A DNA stretch of 64,000 nt, from assembly GCF_041261205.1 (NCBI RefSeq), contig NZ_JBGCCH010000002.1:434001-498000 (forward strand). The letters run 5' to 3'. A program made the position numbers and the translations under genes. The stretch comes from Catenulispora sp. MAP5-51 (lineage in GTDB: Bacteria; Actinomycetota; Actinomycetes; Streptomycetales; Catenulisporaceae). Under the pieces are notes generated by a model, which was given only the letters and a program-made list of their open reading frames with translations, was not told where the DNA came from and did no database searches. Of this stretch, positions 1 to 7,636 are shown one piece after another (positions within the stretch are counted from its first letter, which is position 1; each line of letters opens with the position of its first letter).

Positions 1-154
1 CCACCAGCGCGCCGTTGAGCACCCCGACCAGCAGGACTTCCTTGCCCTGGTAGTCGGCCTCGATCGCACGGGCGAGCCCGGCCACCTTGGCCTTGATCTC
101 GTCGGCGGGGATGAGGACCTTCTCCAGATCCTGGCCCATGTCCTTGTCGTCCAC
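1..154 (-). CDS. hpt: Hypoxanthine phosphoribosyltransferase, N-terminal part (cut by window edge)
   Basis: Hypoxanthine phosphoribosyltransferase converts hypoxanthine or guanine plus PRPP to IMP or GMP in cytosolic purine salvage. Only the first 51 residues are present. They read VDDKDMGQDLEKVLIPADEI and then a region ending LLVGVLNGALV, the typical N-terminal helix and first Rossmann strand of bacterial Hpt. The GTG start at 154 is preceded by GAGGGG eight bases upstream, better placed than the internal ATG at 139. The gene lies 22 bases after tilS on the same strand, the tilS-hpt order common in actinobacteria and Firmicutes (usually followed by ftsH, outside this window). The catalytic PRPP loop is beyond the edge, so the call rests on the N-terminus and context. 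Confidence 0.85.
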   Translation of the reverse strand, partial: MDDKDMGQDLEKVLIPADEIKAKVAGLARAIEADYQGKEVLLVGVLNGALV

Positions 155-176
155 GCTGGAAGCCCCTCGTGCGTCG

Positions 177-1253
177 CTAAGCCGGCATCAACAATCCGGC
201 CGGGGCGGGGTCCTCCGCCGGCTGGCCGGGATCGTTCCGGTCCGCGCCTGCTCGGCGCAGCGCACCGGATCTCTCGAAGGCCAGCTTTCCATACCGCCGG
301 GCCACCGCGACCGCGCTGGGCAGGTGCAACGGCCCCTGGCCCCGCCAGTCGGTCAGCAGCCGGTCCAGCTCCTCGATGTGGACCGCGGCCAGGTCAGAGC
401 CGGGGCACCCGGCCCGCAGCGCGGCCAGGCGCAGCACCCGGCGGCGCACGGCGGTGGGCAGCCCGGACAGTTCGGACACGTCGAGGTAGTGGGACAGATC
501 ACAGTCGCCGAAGGGTTCCAGCAGCCGGTCGAACTCCCGGGCGGCCCACGCGTCGAGCGCCTCGGTGTCCTCACGCAGCATCTTCGCGGTCCGCGCCAGG
601 GCTTCCGGTATCCCCGGCCCGAGGGCCTCGGACAGCGCCGGGATGGCCGCGTGCCGGACCCGCGAACGGGTGTAGGCCGGGTCGGTGTTGTGCGGATCGT
701 CCCAGGGCTCGAAGCCCTCGGCCGCGGCGGCGGCCACGGTGGTGCTCCGCGGCAGGTCCAGGAAGGGGCGCGCGTAACGGCCGCTCACCGCGGGCATCCC
801 GGCCAGGCTCCGGGCCCCCGAGCCCCGGGCCAGCCCGAGCAGCACGGTCTCGGCCTGGTCGTCGCGGGTGTGGCCGAGCAGGACGGTGGCCGCGCCGAGG
901 CGCTCGGCGGCGGCGTCCAGCGCGCCGTAGCGCGCGACCCGGGCCGCGGCCTCGGGCCCGCCGCGCCCCTCGACCCGCACCGACAGGCTCTCGACCGGGT
1001 CGAAGCCCAGGCCGCCGAGGAAGCGCACGACGCGCTCGGCCTGCGCGGCCGAGCCCTCCTGCAGGTTGTGGTCGACGGTCAGGCCGCCGAAGCGCAGCGA
1101 GAGCCGGGGCGCGACGAACGCGGTCGCGCAGGCCAGCGCGATGGAGTCGGCGCCGCCGGAGCAGGCGACCAGGACCAGGGCGCCCGGGGGGAGGTCGGAC
1201 AGGGCCTTGCGGACGGCCAGACGTATCGCGGCGACGGCGGGTGCTGGACCCAT
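177..1253 (-). CDS. tilS: tRNA(Ile)-lysidine synthase
   Basis: TilS ligates lysine to C34 of the CAU-anticodon tRNA-Ile using ATP, changing its identity from Met to Ile. The PP-loop motif SGGADS is near residue 30, and the N-type ATP-pyrophosphatase fold continues with [21 protein letters not shown], where the DDQAET helix is typical of TilS. Length is 358 residues, in the range of actinobacterial TilS without the long C-terminal domain. I start at ATG 1253 because GAAGGAG sits seven bases upstream; the frame stays open further upstream without support. It is co-directional with hpt and follows the DUF2342 gene after 220 bases, which contain GC-rich GGCCGCAC repeats but no gene. Confidence 0.92.
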   Translation of the reverse strand: MGPAPAVAAIRLAVRKALSDLPPGALVLVACSGGADSIALACATAFVAPRLSLRFGGLTVDHNLQEGSAAQAERVVRFLGGLGFDPVESLSVRVEGRGGPEAAARVARYGALDAAAERLGAATVLLGHTRDDQAETVLLGLARGSGARSLAGMPAVSGRYARPFLDLPRSTTVAAAAAEGFEPWDDPHNTDPAYTRSRVRHAAIPALSEALGPGIPEALARTAKMLREDTEALDAWAAREFDRLLEPFGDCDLSHYLDVSELSGLPTAVRRRVLRLAALRAGCPGSDLAAVHIEELDRLLTDWRGQGPLHLPSAVAVARRYGKLAFERSGALRRAGADRNDPGQPAEDPAPAGLLMPA

Positions 1254-1473
1254 GGTGGTACTCCTTCGTACATGCGACGCCCAGGTCTTTCTCCTTGGGC
1301 ATCTTTCCCGGAGCAACGACGCAGACCCTTCTCAGGTCGCGGCGACACTCCGCAGGACCACCCTTACGGCGTGGAGCGGTCCCGCGGTCGGCGACTTTCG
1401 CCCATCATGCGCTCACTTCCCCGGACTGCCCAAGGCCGCACTACGGCTGCACCAGGGCCGCACCCGGGCCGGA

Positions 1474-2529
1474 CTAAGGCCGCACGCGGGCCAGCCAGGC
1501 GGCCGGGTCGTGGATCTCGGCCCTGGTGGGCAGCGTGTTCGGCGAGGTCCACACCCGGTTGAAGCCGGACATCCCGGCCTGCTCGACCACCGCGCCGACG
1601 AACTTCGCGCCGTCGCGGTACTGCCGGATCTTGGCGTCCATGCCGATCACCCGGCGCACGATGGCGTCGATCCGGCTGGCGCCCTTGGCCCGGCGCTGCC
1701 CGAACTTGGCGCGGATGTCGCCGACGCTGGGCACCACCTGGGGTCCGACGCCGTCCATCACGAAGTCCGCGTGCCCCTCCAGCAGCGACATCACCGCGAC
1801 CATCCGGTCCAGGACCGCGACCTGCGCCGGGGTCTGCACCAGCTCGGTGATCGGGCGCCGCTCGCCGGTCTCGCGCCGCAGCGCGGCGGCCTCGCGGACC
1901 CGCTTGGCCAGCGCGCCGGGGTCGGTGTCCATGCCGGCGATGAAGGACTCGATCTCGCCGAGGATGTGCGCCCGCAGCCACGGCACCGCGGCGAACTGGG
2001 TGCGGTGCGTCTCCTCGTGCAGGCAGACCCACAGCCGGAAGTCGTCCGGCTTGACCTGCAGCTCGCGCTCCACGCTGACGATGTTGGGGGCGACCAGCAG
2101 CAGCCGGCCGGGCTCCTGGAAGATCTCGTACTGCCCCAGGATCCGGTGCGACAGGTAGGCCAGCAGGGTGCCCAGCTCCAGCGCGGTGGCCTTCGGGCCC
2201 AGGGCCGCCAGCCCGGAGGGCGGCACGCCCTCGCGCTTCTCGTTCAGCTTGCGGGCCAGCGGCTCGGTGACGATCCGGAAGCCCTCGGCGTTGGCCTTGA
2301 TCCAGCCGGCCCGGTCCACCACCAGCACCTGCGGCTCGGTCAGGATGGTGCCCTGGTTGGCCAGGCCCGTGAAGGCGGCCACGTGCTCGCGGGACTCGGC
2401 GGCGTATCGGCGCAGGTCCGCAACCGTGGCGGCGGCCTCGGCCGCGGAGGTGGCCGGGCCCGGCCGCACCAGGCGCTGCGCCGTCGCCACCGCAAGTTGC
2501 CAGTCGACCAGCTGCGCTCTCGCCGTCAT
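1474..2529 (-). CDS. Zinc-metalloprotease-like protein (DUF2342, 'F420 biosynthesis associated' family)
   Basis: A 351-residue protein of the actinobacterial zincin-like family often labelled coenzyme F420 biosynthesis associated (DUF2342). The HEETH sequence within LHEETHRTQF, about residue 170, is an HExxH zinc site, and the C-terminal ADFVMDGVG segment probably contributes further active-site residues. There is no signal peptide, so it should be cytosolic. The substrate is unknown. In streptomycetes it sits between dacB and tilS; here it still precedes tilS but is separated from dacB by about 2.1 kb of regulator and deformylase genes. A peptidase role is inferred from the zinc motif only. 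Confidence 0.85.
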   Translation of the reverse strand: MTARAQLVDWQLAVATAQRLVRPGPATSAAEAAATVADLRRYAAESREHVAAFTGLANQGTILTEPQVLVVDRAGWIKANAEGFRIVTEPLARKLNEKREGVPPSGLAALGPKATALELGTLLAYLSHRILGQYEIFQEPGRLLLVAPNIVSVERELQVKPDDFRLWVCLHEETHRTQFAAVPWLRAHILGEIESFIAGMDTDPGALAKRVREAAALRRETGERRPITELVQTPAQVAVLDRMVAVMSLLEGHADFVMDGVGPQVVPSVGDIRAKFGQRRAKGASRIDAIVRRVIGMDAKIRQYRDGAKFVGAVVEQAGMSGFNRVWTSPNTLPTRAEIHDPAAWLARVRP

Positions 2530-2599
2530 GGCTCTCAGGCTACGTGGCGGGGACGGCGAAACCTAGATCGGATCGCGGCGGATCGGCCGGGCGAGGGGG

Positions 2600-2788
2600 T
2601 CATCCGGTGGACGCCGTGGCCCTGGCCTGCCCGGTCACCGCCAGGTAGTGGTCGGCGATGGTGTCCGCGGTCGTGGTCCACACACCGGGGTGGTGCACCA
2701 CGTAACCTACTGACAAACCGGCCGCCAGATGCCGACCCGCGGGCCGTAGTCATGCCAGCCGTAGTTAGAGTTCGATGTCCTGGCTCAT
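2600..2788 (-). pseudogene. Remnant of a polysaccharide deacetylase-type gene
   Basis: On the minus strand an ATG at 2788 opens MSQDIEL and then a stop. In the adjacent frame follow the residues NYGWHDYGPRVGIWR, which match the conserved 'NYSWREYGNRVGxWR' segment of polysaccharide deacetylase (NodB-homology, allantoinase-like) proteins. Shortly after, in another frame, comes HHPGVWTTTADTIADHYL, which matches the C-terminal end of the same family. About 250 intervening codons, including the metal site, are missing and the frame is broken. I read this as a gene collapsed by internal deletion and frameshift. The start lies 15 bases from a MerR-type dyad, so it may have been the divergent target of the neighbouring MerR regulator. 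The family match is from memory of the motifs. Confidence 0.6.
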
Positions 2789-2802
2789 GCGACCATGGTC
2801 GA

Positions 2803-2824
2803 ACCTTCACATGGATGTGAAGGT
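2803..2824. promoter_or_regulatory. Perfect 22-bp dyad, likely MerR operator
   Basis: Arms ACCTTCACAT and ATGTGAAGGT are perfect inverted repeats separated by GG. Size and sequence fit MerR-family operators, which lie in a long promoter spacer. On the minus strand the dyad begins within TTGACC, a good -35 element, pointing toward the deacetylase remnant; on the plus strand it lies 45 bases upstream of merR. Both divergent transcription of the remnant and autoregulation are possible. Confidence 0.7.
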
Positions 2825-2869
2825 CAAGCGGCGAGGCAAAGCCCTCGGACGACCTGCGAGGTGGGCCAC

Positions 2870-3280
2870 ATGCGCATCGGCGAACTGGCGGAGCTCACCG
2901 CCACCAGCCCCCGGCTGCTCCGCTACTACGAGGAGCAGGGCCTGATCCGCGTCGGCCGCTGCGCCAACGGCTACCGCGACTACGACGAGGCCCTGGTCGA
3001 CCAGGTCGCGCACATCCGCGGCCTGCTGGACGCGGGGCTTTCCACGCGCATCATCAAGCAGATCCTGCCGTGCCTGAACGAGCCGAGCGAGATCCACTTC
3101 GCGGACGCGACACCGGAGATCATCGAGACGCTGGAGGGGCACCGCGACCGGCTCGCGGAGCGGATCGCCCTGCTGACGCGGAACCACGACGCGATCGCGG
3201 CTTATGTGGGGTCGCTGAAGCAGTGCGCGCTGGGCGTCGAGCCGGACCTGGTCGAGACGGGTGCGGAGGCGGCGGCTTAG
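2870..3280 (+). CDS. MerR family transcriptional regulator
   Basis: A 136-residue regulator with the MerR N-terminal winged helix MRIGELAELTATSPRLLRYY, the YYEEQGLI wing, and a C-terminal dimerisation coiled coil (about residues 80-120). It is short, with no large effector domain, and has cysteines in GRCANGY, LPCLNE and KQCALG that might sense oxidants or metal, but they do not form a known CueR- or SoxR-type motif. Start ATG 2870 has GAGGTG seven bases upstream and begins the canonical MRIGEL; the frame is open further upstream. The perfect dyad at 2803-2824 is the likely operator. The effector is unknown. Confidence 0.88.
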   Translation: MRIGELAELTATSPRLLRYYEEQGLIRVGRCANGYRDYDEALVDQVAHIRGLLDAGLSTRIIKQILPCLNEPSEIHFADATPEIIETLEGHRDRLAERIALLTRNHDAIAAYVGSLKQCALGVEPDLVETGAEAAA

Positions 3281-3300
3281 GAGCGGGGCCGGCTCAGGGC

Positions 3301-3948
3301 TCAGAGGCTCTGCTTCTGCTTCAGCTTCTCCAGCCTGGCCGCCATCGTGGCCCGCCGGGCGTACACCGCCTCGCGCCGTTCTTCCATCTGCTCCAGCGCG
3401 TCCTTGCGGTTCCGCTTCGAGAGCCGGTCGAGGTAGACGGTCCCGGACAGGTGGTCGGTCTCGTGCTGCAGGCACCGGGCGAAGTAGTCCCGCCCCTCGA
3501 TGACCAGCGGCTCGCCGTCCTTGTCGAAGCCGCGCACGACGGCGCTCTCGGTCCGCGGGACGACCACCGTCGCGCCCGGCACGGACAGGCAGCCCTCCAC
3601 GTCCTCTACGAGCCGCCGCCCCTCTCCTTCGGGCAACTCCAGGACCGGGTTGGCGATGTGGCCGACGTGCCGCCCGCCGCGTCCGTCGAGGCAGTCGAAC
3701 ACGAACAGCCGCAGATCCACGCCGACCTGGTTGGCGGCCAGCCCGGCGCCCTCGGCCACGTGCATCGCCAGGAACATGTCGTCGATCAGCGCGGACAGTT
3801 CCGCGCTCCCGAACTCGGTCACCTCCCGGCACGGCCGCCGCAGGACCTCCTCCCCCACCTCGGTGATGCGGCGCAGCGAACCGCGCCCCGCTTCGGGCGC
3901 GACCGTCGGGTAGCTGCCGGCCGGCCGGCCCTGCACACGCACGTCCAT
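3301..3948 (-). CDS. def: Peptide deformylase
   Basis: Peptide deformylase removes the N-formyl group from nascent proteins using a bound ferrous or zinc ion. All three family motifs are present in order: GAGLAANQ, EGCLSVPG (metal-ligand Cys) and QHETDHLSG (His162, catalytic Glu163, His166 from the chosen start). Length is 215 residues with a basic, helical C-terminal extension. ATG 3948 is preceded by GAGAGGA; the frame remains open to 4029, inside the divergent operator. The gene stands alone, not with fmt, and is divergent from an HTH regulator, so it may be an additional, regulated deformylase copy. Confidence 0.93.
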   Translation of the reverse strand: MDVRVQGRPAGSYPTVAPEAGRGSLRRITEVGEEVLRRPCREVTEFGSAELSALIDDMFLAMHVAEGAGLAANQVGVDLRLFVFDCLDGRGGRHVGHIANPVLELPEGEGRRLVEDVEGCLSVPGATVVVPRTESAVVRGFDKDGEPLVIEGRDYFARCLQHETDHLSGTVYLDRLSKRNRKDALEQMEERREAVYARRATMAARLEKLKQKQSL

Positions 3949-3979
3949 CGCGGATGTCCTCTCGCTGACTTGCCCCGGG

Positions 3980-4006
3980 CTTTGCAAAGTACCAAACTTT
4001 GCAAAG
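3980..4006. promoter_or_regulatory. Duplicated palindromic operator between def and HTH regulator
   Basis: The self-palindromic decamer CTTTGCAAAG occurs at 3980-3989 and again at 3997-4006, both followed by T, with centres 17 bases apart, a little under two helical turns. The second copy ends on the first base of the GTG start of the HTH gene, so binding would cover its promoter and start region. Most likely the site for the adjacent regulator, controlling both divergent genes. Confidence 0.75.
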
Positions 4007-4527
4007 TGAACGACGTCCTGCGCGACCACGAGATCCGATCAGCGCTGCTGGACCTGCTGGCCGAGGTCGGCACGGTCACGGCCACCGAAGCCGCGAACCG
4101 CCTCGGCCACAGCTCGGGACTGTGCTCGTTCCACCTGCGCCAACTCGAACGCCACGGCCTCATCGAGGAAGCCCCGCACACCGGAGGCCGTGCGCGCCCC
4201 TGGCGCCTGAAGCAGGAGGCGCCCGTCGGCGACGACCAGTTCGGCGACCTGGCCCGCGGCCTGGAGGACGAGAGCTGGCAGCGCTGGCTGACCCTGCGCG
4301 ACCAGGCACCCGCCGCGTGGCCGCGCGACGAGGCCTTCAGCACGGTCGCCTACCTGACCGCCGAGGAGATGAAGCAGATCGCCGGCGCGATCCAGAAGAT
4401 GCTCGCGCGCTACCAGGATCGCGAGCAGCGCCCGCTGGCCCGGCCGGAGGGGGCGCTGCCGGTCGCGCTCATCGCGCGCTTGTTCCCGCTGGTGCCGGAG
4501 GACTCCGACGAGACAGGCCGCGGCTGA
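4006..4527 (+). CDS. Winged-helix (ArsR-like) transcriptional regulator
   Basis: A 173-residue protein whose first 80 residues form an ArsR/HTH_20-type winged helix: IRSALLDLLAEVGTVTATEA, then NRLGHSSGLCSFHLRQLERHGLIEEA as recognition helix and wing. The C-terminal half (WQRWLTLRDQAPAAWPRDEAFSTVAYLT onward) resembles the C-terminal region of actinobacterial winged-helix regulators of unknown ligand, with no metal site. The GTG at 4006 lies within the second operator copy and has no Shine-Dalgarno, so translation may be leaderless. It is divergent from def and probably represses it and itself. Confidence 0.8.
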   Translation: MNDVLRDHEIRSALLDLLAEVGTVTATEAANRLGHSSGLCSFHLRQLERHGLIEEAPHTGGRARPWRLKQEAPVGDDQFGDLARGLEDESWQRWLTLRDQAPAAWPRDEAFSTVAYLTAEEMKQIAGAIQKMLARYQDREQRPLARPEGALPVALIARLFPLVPEDSDETGRG

Positions 4528-4549
4528 TCAGCAGCCACGGCCTGTCCGT

Positions 4550-4614
4550 TCAACGTTCTCTGCATCTCAACGTTCTTTGCATCTCAACGTGCTCTGCTCA
4601 ACGTTCTTTGCACC
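4550..4614. repeat. Four-copy 17-bp direct repeat downstream of dacB and the HTH gene
   Basis: Units beginning TCAACGTTCTTTGCATC start at 4550, 4567, 4584 and 4598. The first two are full 17-mers differing by one base, the third is a 14-base unit and the fourth is nearly full length. The array fills the gap between the convergent HTH and dacB genes. It shares the TCAACG core and 17-bp period with the array after ppa at 6783. Confidence 0.8.
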
Positions 4615-4657
4615 CCCGCATCGGGCGCTCACCCCGCCGCCCGGCGGGCGTCCGCCG

Positions 4658-6166
4658 CTACCCTCCGCCGCACCCGCATCCCGCCAGCGTCGTGGCCAGC
4701 CGGTCCACCGCGGCCCGGGCCGCGGCCGCGTCCGGCGCCTCGTCCGCCATCAGCGAGAACACCAGCAGCTGCCCCGAGCTGTCGCGGACCAGGCCGGCCA
4801 GCGTCACCACGCCGGTCAGCGATCCGGTCTTGGCGCGCACCAGGCCGGCGCCGGCCAGGGACGGCGGGAGCGTGTAGCGGCCGTCCTCGGCCAGGGTGCC
4901 GGTGAAGCCGGCCACCGGCAGGCCGGTCAGCGCCGCGCGCAGCTCCGGGTGGGCGTCGGCGGCCGCCGCCGACAGGACCCTGACCTCGAAGGCCGGGGTG
5001 ACGCTGTCCTTGCGGGACAGGCCGCTGCCGTCCAGGACGTTCAGGCCGGTCAGGTCCACGCCCAGCCTGCCGAGTTCGTCGCGGACCGCCGCCACGCCGC
5101 CGTCGAACGTCGCCGGCTTGCCGTCGGCGACGGCCACGTGGCGCAGCAGTGCTTCGGCGAGGTCGTTGTCGGAGACCGTGAGCATGTGCTCGACCAGGTC
5201 GGCCAGGCGCGGGGAGGTCACCGCCGCCACCTGGGTGCCGGAGCCCGCGGACGCCGCGGCGGGCTTGCCGGTCACCTGGATGCCGTGGGCCGCCAGGCGG
5301 CTCGCGAAGTCCGCCGCCGCGACCGCTGCCGGGTCGCTCACGCGCGGGCTCAGGTCGTCCGCGGCCTTGGCGCGGCCCTCGTCGACCATCAGGCCGGTGA
5401 CCGGCGCCACGTTGCCGTCGGTGTACTCCGGGGACCACGTCGGGTTCAGGCCGGGACCGCTGAAAACCGAGGCGTCGTAGCCGAGTGTGACCGAATTCAC
5501 GCCTTTGGCGTGCAGGGCTGTCGCGGTGCGCGCGGCGAGGTCGTCCAGGGAGGCCGGCTGGTAGCCCGGATCGGAGGAAGGGCCCTGCGTCGACAAGGTC
5601 GGGTCACCCCCTCCGACCAGCACGATCGATGCCGTGGCGCCGGAGTTCGGGCCCTGCACCACGCGAGTCGCGAACCGGTCGTCGGGCCCCAGCGCGGCCA
5701 GCGCCGCGACGGCGGTCACCACTTTGTTCGTGGACGCCGGGGCGAACCCGTCGGTGGCGTGATCGTCGAAGAGCAGCGTCGGCGAGGCCGGGTCGGCGAC
5801 CGCGATCCCGACGTGCTTGCCGAGCCCGGCCGCGAGGGTCAGCGGGCCCAGCGCGCCGGCCAGCTGACCGGGCGTCAGCCCACCGCCGGGCTTTTCACCT
5901 GCGAGAACAGGCTGCAACGCGACACCGGCCGGGGCGTGCGCGGGCCCGGCGGACCGGCTCGTGGGCGCCGGCGGGGACGGCGGGACCGAGTGCCGCGACC
6001 CCGCGGCGACCGGGCCGACCCCGGCCCCCGAACCACTCCGGCGTTCGCTCACGCGTTGCCCGCCGGACCACGGACCGGCTGCCCACACGCAGCCCGCGGC
6101 CAGTACGATCCCGAGCGCGGCTGACACAATGGCGGTCGGCAGCGTTCCCGGCACCTGTCTTGCCAC
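4658..6166 (-). CDS. dacB: D-alanyl-D-alanine carboxypeptidase/endopeptidase (PBP4 type, S13)
   Basis: Penicillin-binding protein of the PBP4/DacB class, removing terminal D-Ala and cutting cross-links in peptidoglycan. The three active-site motifs are present: SxxK in ASTNK (Ser145, Lys148), SDN in SDNDLAE, and KTG in KTGSL near the C-terminus, with the large insertion between the first two that typifies S13 enzymes. A single hydrophobic N-terminal segment (about residues 8-30) anchors or exports it, followed by a Ser/Pro-rich linker. 502 residues; GTG start with AAGGAG eight bases upstream. Divergent from ppa, as in Streptomyces. Confidence 0.93.
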   Translation of the reverse strand: MARQVPGTLPTAIVSAALGIVLAAGCVWAAGPWSGGQRVSERRSGSGAGVGPVAAGSRHSVPPSPPAPTSRSAGPAHAPAGVALQPVLAGEKPGGGLTPGQLAGALGPLTLAAGLGKHVGIAVADPASPTLLFDDHATDGFAPASTNKVVTAVAALAALGPDDRFATRVVQGPNSGATASIVLVGGGDPTLSTQGPSSDPGYQPASLDDLAARTATALHAKGVNSVTLGYDASVFSGPGLNPTWSPEYTDGNVAPVTGLMVDEGRAKAADDLSPRVSDPAAVAAADFASRLAAHGIQVTGKPAAASAGSGTQVAAVTSPRLADLVEHMLTVSDNDLAEALLRHVAVADGKPATFDGGVAAVRDELGRLGVDLTGLNVLDGSGLSRKDSVTPAFEVRVLSAAAADAHPELRAALTGLPVAGFTGTLAEDGRYTLPPSLAGAGLVRAKTGSLTGVVTLAGLVRDSSGQLLVFSLMADEAPDAAAARAAVDRLATTLAGCGCGGG

Positions 6167-6261
6167 TCAGGTCACTCCTTGATCTCGCGAACTCTGTCGT
6201 CACCGCCTGTCTGGGCGACACTAGTAGCAGCACCTGAAAGCGCGGAAACGAGGAAAGACCA

Positions 6262-6771
6262 ATGGAGTTCGACGTTCTCATCGAGATCCCCAAGGGCCAG
6301 CGCAACAAGTACGAGGTCGACCACAAGACCGGCCGCATACGGCTGGACCGCATGCTTTTCACCTCGATGGTCTACCCGACGGACTACGGCTTCATCGAGG
6401 ACACGCTGTCCCTGGACGGCGACCCGCTGGACGCGATGGTCCTGCTCGACGAGCCGACCTTCCCGGGCTGCCTGATCCGCTGCCGCGCGATCGGCATGCT
6501 GAACATGGCCGACGAGGCCGGCGGCGACGACAAGATCCTGTGCGTGCCGGCCACCGACCCGCGCTTCGAGCACCTGCGCGACTACCACCACATCTCCGAG
6601 TTCGAGCGCCAGGAGATCCAGCACTTCTTCACCAGCTACAAGGACCTGGAGCCGGGCAAGGAGGTCCACCACGCCGAGTGGCAGAACCGGGCCCAGGCCG
6701 AGACCGAGATCCAGCGCTCCTACAAGCGGTTCGAGGAGCTGCCGGAGGAGGAGAAGGTCCACCACCTGTAG
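6262..6771 (+). CDS. ppa: Inorganic pyrophosphatase, soluble family I
   Basis: Hydrolyses pyrophosphate to phosphate in the cytosol, pulling biosynthetic reactions forward. 169 residues, normal for family I. The metal-binding signature [10 protein letters not shown] is at residues 52-61 (Asp52, Asp54, Asp57), preceded by [12 protein letters not shown]. The start [12 protein letters not shown] is typical for the family and GAGGAAAG is upstream. Followed by three 17-bp repeats and a strong hairpin terminator, so it is monocistronic. A membrane proton-pumping pyrophosphatase is also encoded about 11 kb away. Confidence 0.97.
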   Translation: MEFDVLIEIPKGQRNKYEVDHKTGRIRLDRMLFTSMVYPTDYGFIEDTLSLDGDPLDAMVLLDEPTFPGCLIRCRAIGMLNMADEAGGDDKILCVPATDPRFEHLRDYHHISEFERQEIQHFFTSYKDLEPGKEVHHAEWQNRAQAETEIQRSYKRFEELPEEEKVHHL

Positions 6772-6782
6772 GCGTTCCGCGG

Positions 6783-6833
6783 CAGACGGTGCGTTGACAC
6801 AGACGGTGCGTTGACACAGACGGTGGCGGTGAC
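6783..6833. repeat. Three-copy 17-bp direct repeat after ppa
   Basis: Unit CAGACGGTGCGTTGACA at 6783-6799, repeated exactly at 6800-6816 and with changes (CAGACGGTGGCGGTGAC) at 6817-6833. It lies between the ppa stop codon and its terminator. Its reverse complement carries GTCAACG, resembling the TCAACG start of the array after dacB. Confidence 0.85.
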
Positions 6834-6882
6834 ACCGGCCGGCCTCAGCCCGGACCGGCCCGGTGAACGGTGAGAACGCCGG

Positions 6883-6914
6883 AGCCCCCGGCGGGAGCGA
6901 TCCCGCCGGGGGCT
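6883..6914 (+). terminator. Rho-independent-type hairpin after ppa
   Basis: A perfect 14-bp stem from AGCCCCCGGCGGGA to its complement around a GCGA loop, about 110 bases after the ppa stop. There is no long T-run, as is normal for GC-rich actinobacterial terminators. Confidence 0.85.
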
Positions 6915-7122
6915 TCGCGTTGCGGGACGGCATCGCCGCTGCTGCGGCCCCCCTCGGACCGCGACGTCCCACACGCCTTCGGATGGCTCGGAACGAGCTC
7001 GGACGAGCCTCAGATGGCGCGACCTCCCAGACCCCCACGTCCGCGGATCGCGCTCATGGCCGAGCGCCTCATCGTGCTGCGTCGTCGTCTTCCCCTCTAT
7101 GACCCCGGCGCGCGCCGGATTG
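6915..7122. other. Non-coding stretch with no recognised feature
   Basis: No recognisable protein in any frame, no tRNA-like fold and no repeat. It connects the ppa terminator to the broken regulator gene and probably contains decayed sequence belonging to it. Confidence 0.4.
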
Positions 7123-7462
7123 TGACATCCCCGCCAAGGAATCTCCGAGAGGGCTGCGCGCGTACAGCACGCTGCGGCCGTGCCGGGCCCGCGACGTGAG
7201 CCCGGCGTGGTGCTGGCGCCGACCTGCTTCGCGCGCGGGGCGGTCAGCCAGATCGATCCGGCGTCGGACCCCTGGATCCTGTGCCCGGCCCGCGGTCTGG
7301 CGACGCTGGCCGAGCGCGTGGTCCCGCCGTCCCCGGGGCCGGCGCTGGAGCGCCTGCTCGGGGAGCCGCAGGCCCGGCTGCTGCTGATGCTCGCCGAGCC
7401 GGTGACGACCACCGAGCCGGCCCGGCAACTGGAGGTCACCCAGACCGCGATCCGGCACGGCC
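7123..7462. pseudogene. ArsR-type regulator pseudogene, apparently broken by an internal inversion
   Basis: On the plus strand, from 7207, the reading VVLAPTCFARGAVSQIDPA then DPWILCPARGLATLAER then LERLLGEPQARLLLMLAEP and TTTEPARQLEVTQTAI matches the ligand-domain end and first HTH helices of the large ArsR-type regulators found in Streptomyces, but stops before the recognition helix. On the minus strand, from 7212 to 7123, the reading HHAGLTSRARHGRSVLYARSPLGDSLAG matches the wing and C-terminus of the same family. Two parts of one protein lie head to head on opposite strands, meeting at about 7198-7212. Internal inversion of a former gene explains this best; two fragments of different paralogues is the alternative. 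Confidence 0.6.
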
Positions 7463-7636
7463 CGGCCGGCTGGGCGGTGCTGGCGGCCGTCTTCGCGGTG
7501 GCCGGACCGGCGATGACGCCGGTGGGCGGTGGGCCGCCGGCACACGCCCGTCCGAACCCTGACAAGCCGGTTGGCAGGCGCCCGCCGCGGGCCGCTAGCA
7601 TCGGCCCCTTCGCGACCGGCGAGAGGGGCCGCAGCC

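Noticed and set aside
1066-2820. Plus-strand frame of over 580 codons opposite tilS and the DUF2342 gene
   Set aside because: Composition is that of an antisense shadow, it has no ribosome-binding site, and both minus-strand genes carry family motifs.
3070-4005. N-terminal extension of the HTH regulator
   Set aside because: The open frame lies opposite def and has no family similarity; the winged helix starts right after GTG 4006.
4550-4614. Possible CRISPR array
   Set aside because: Units are 17 bp and contiguous without spacers; no cas genes are present anywhere in the window.
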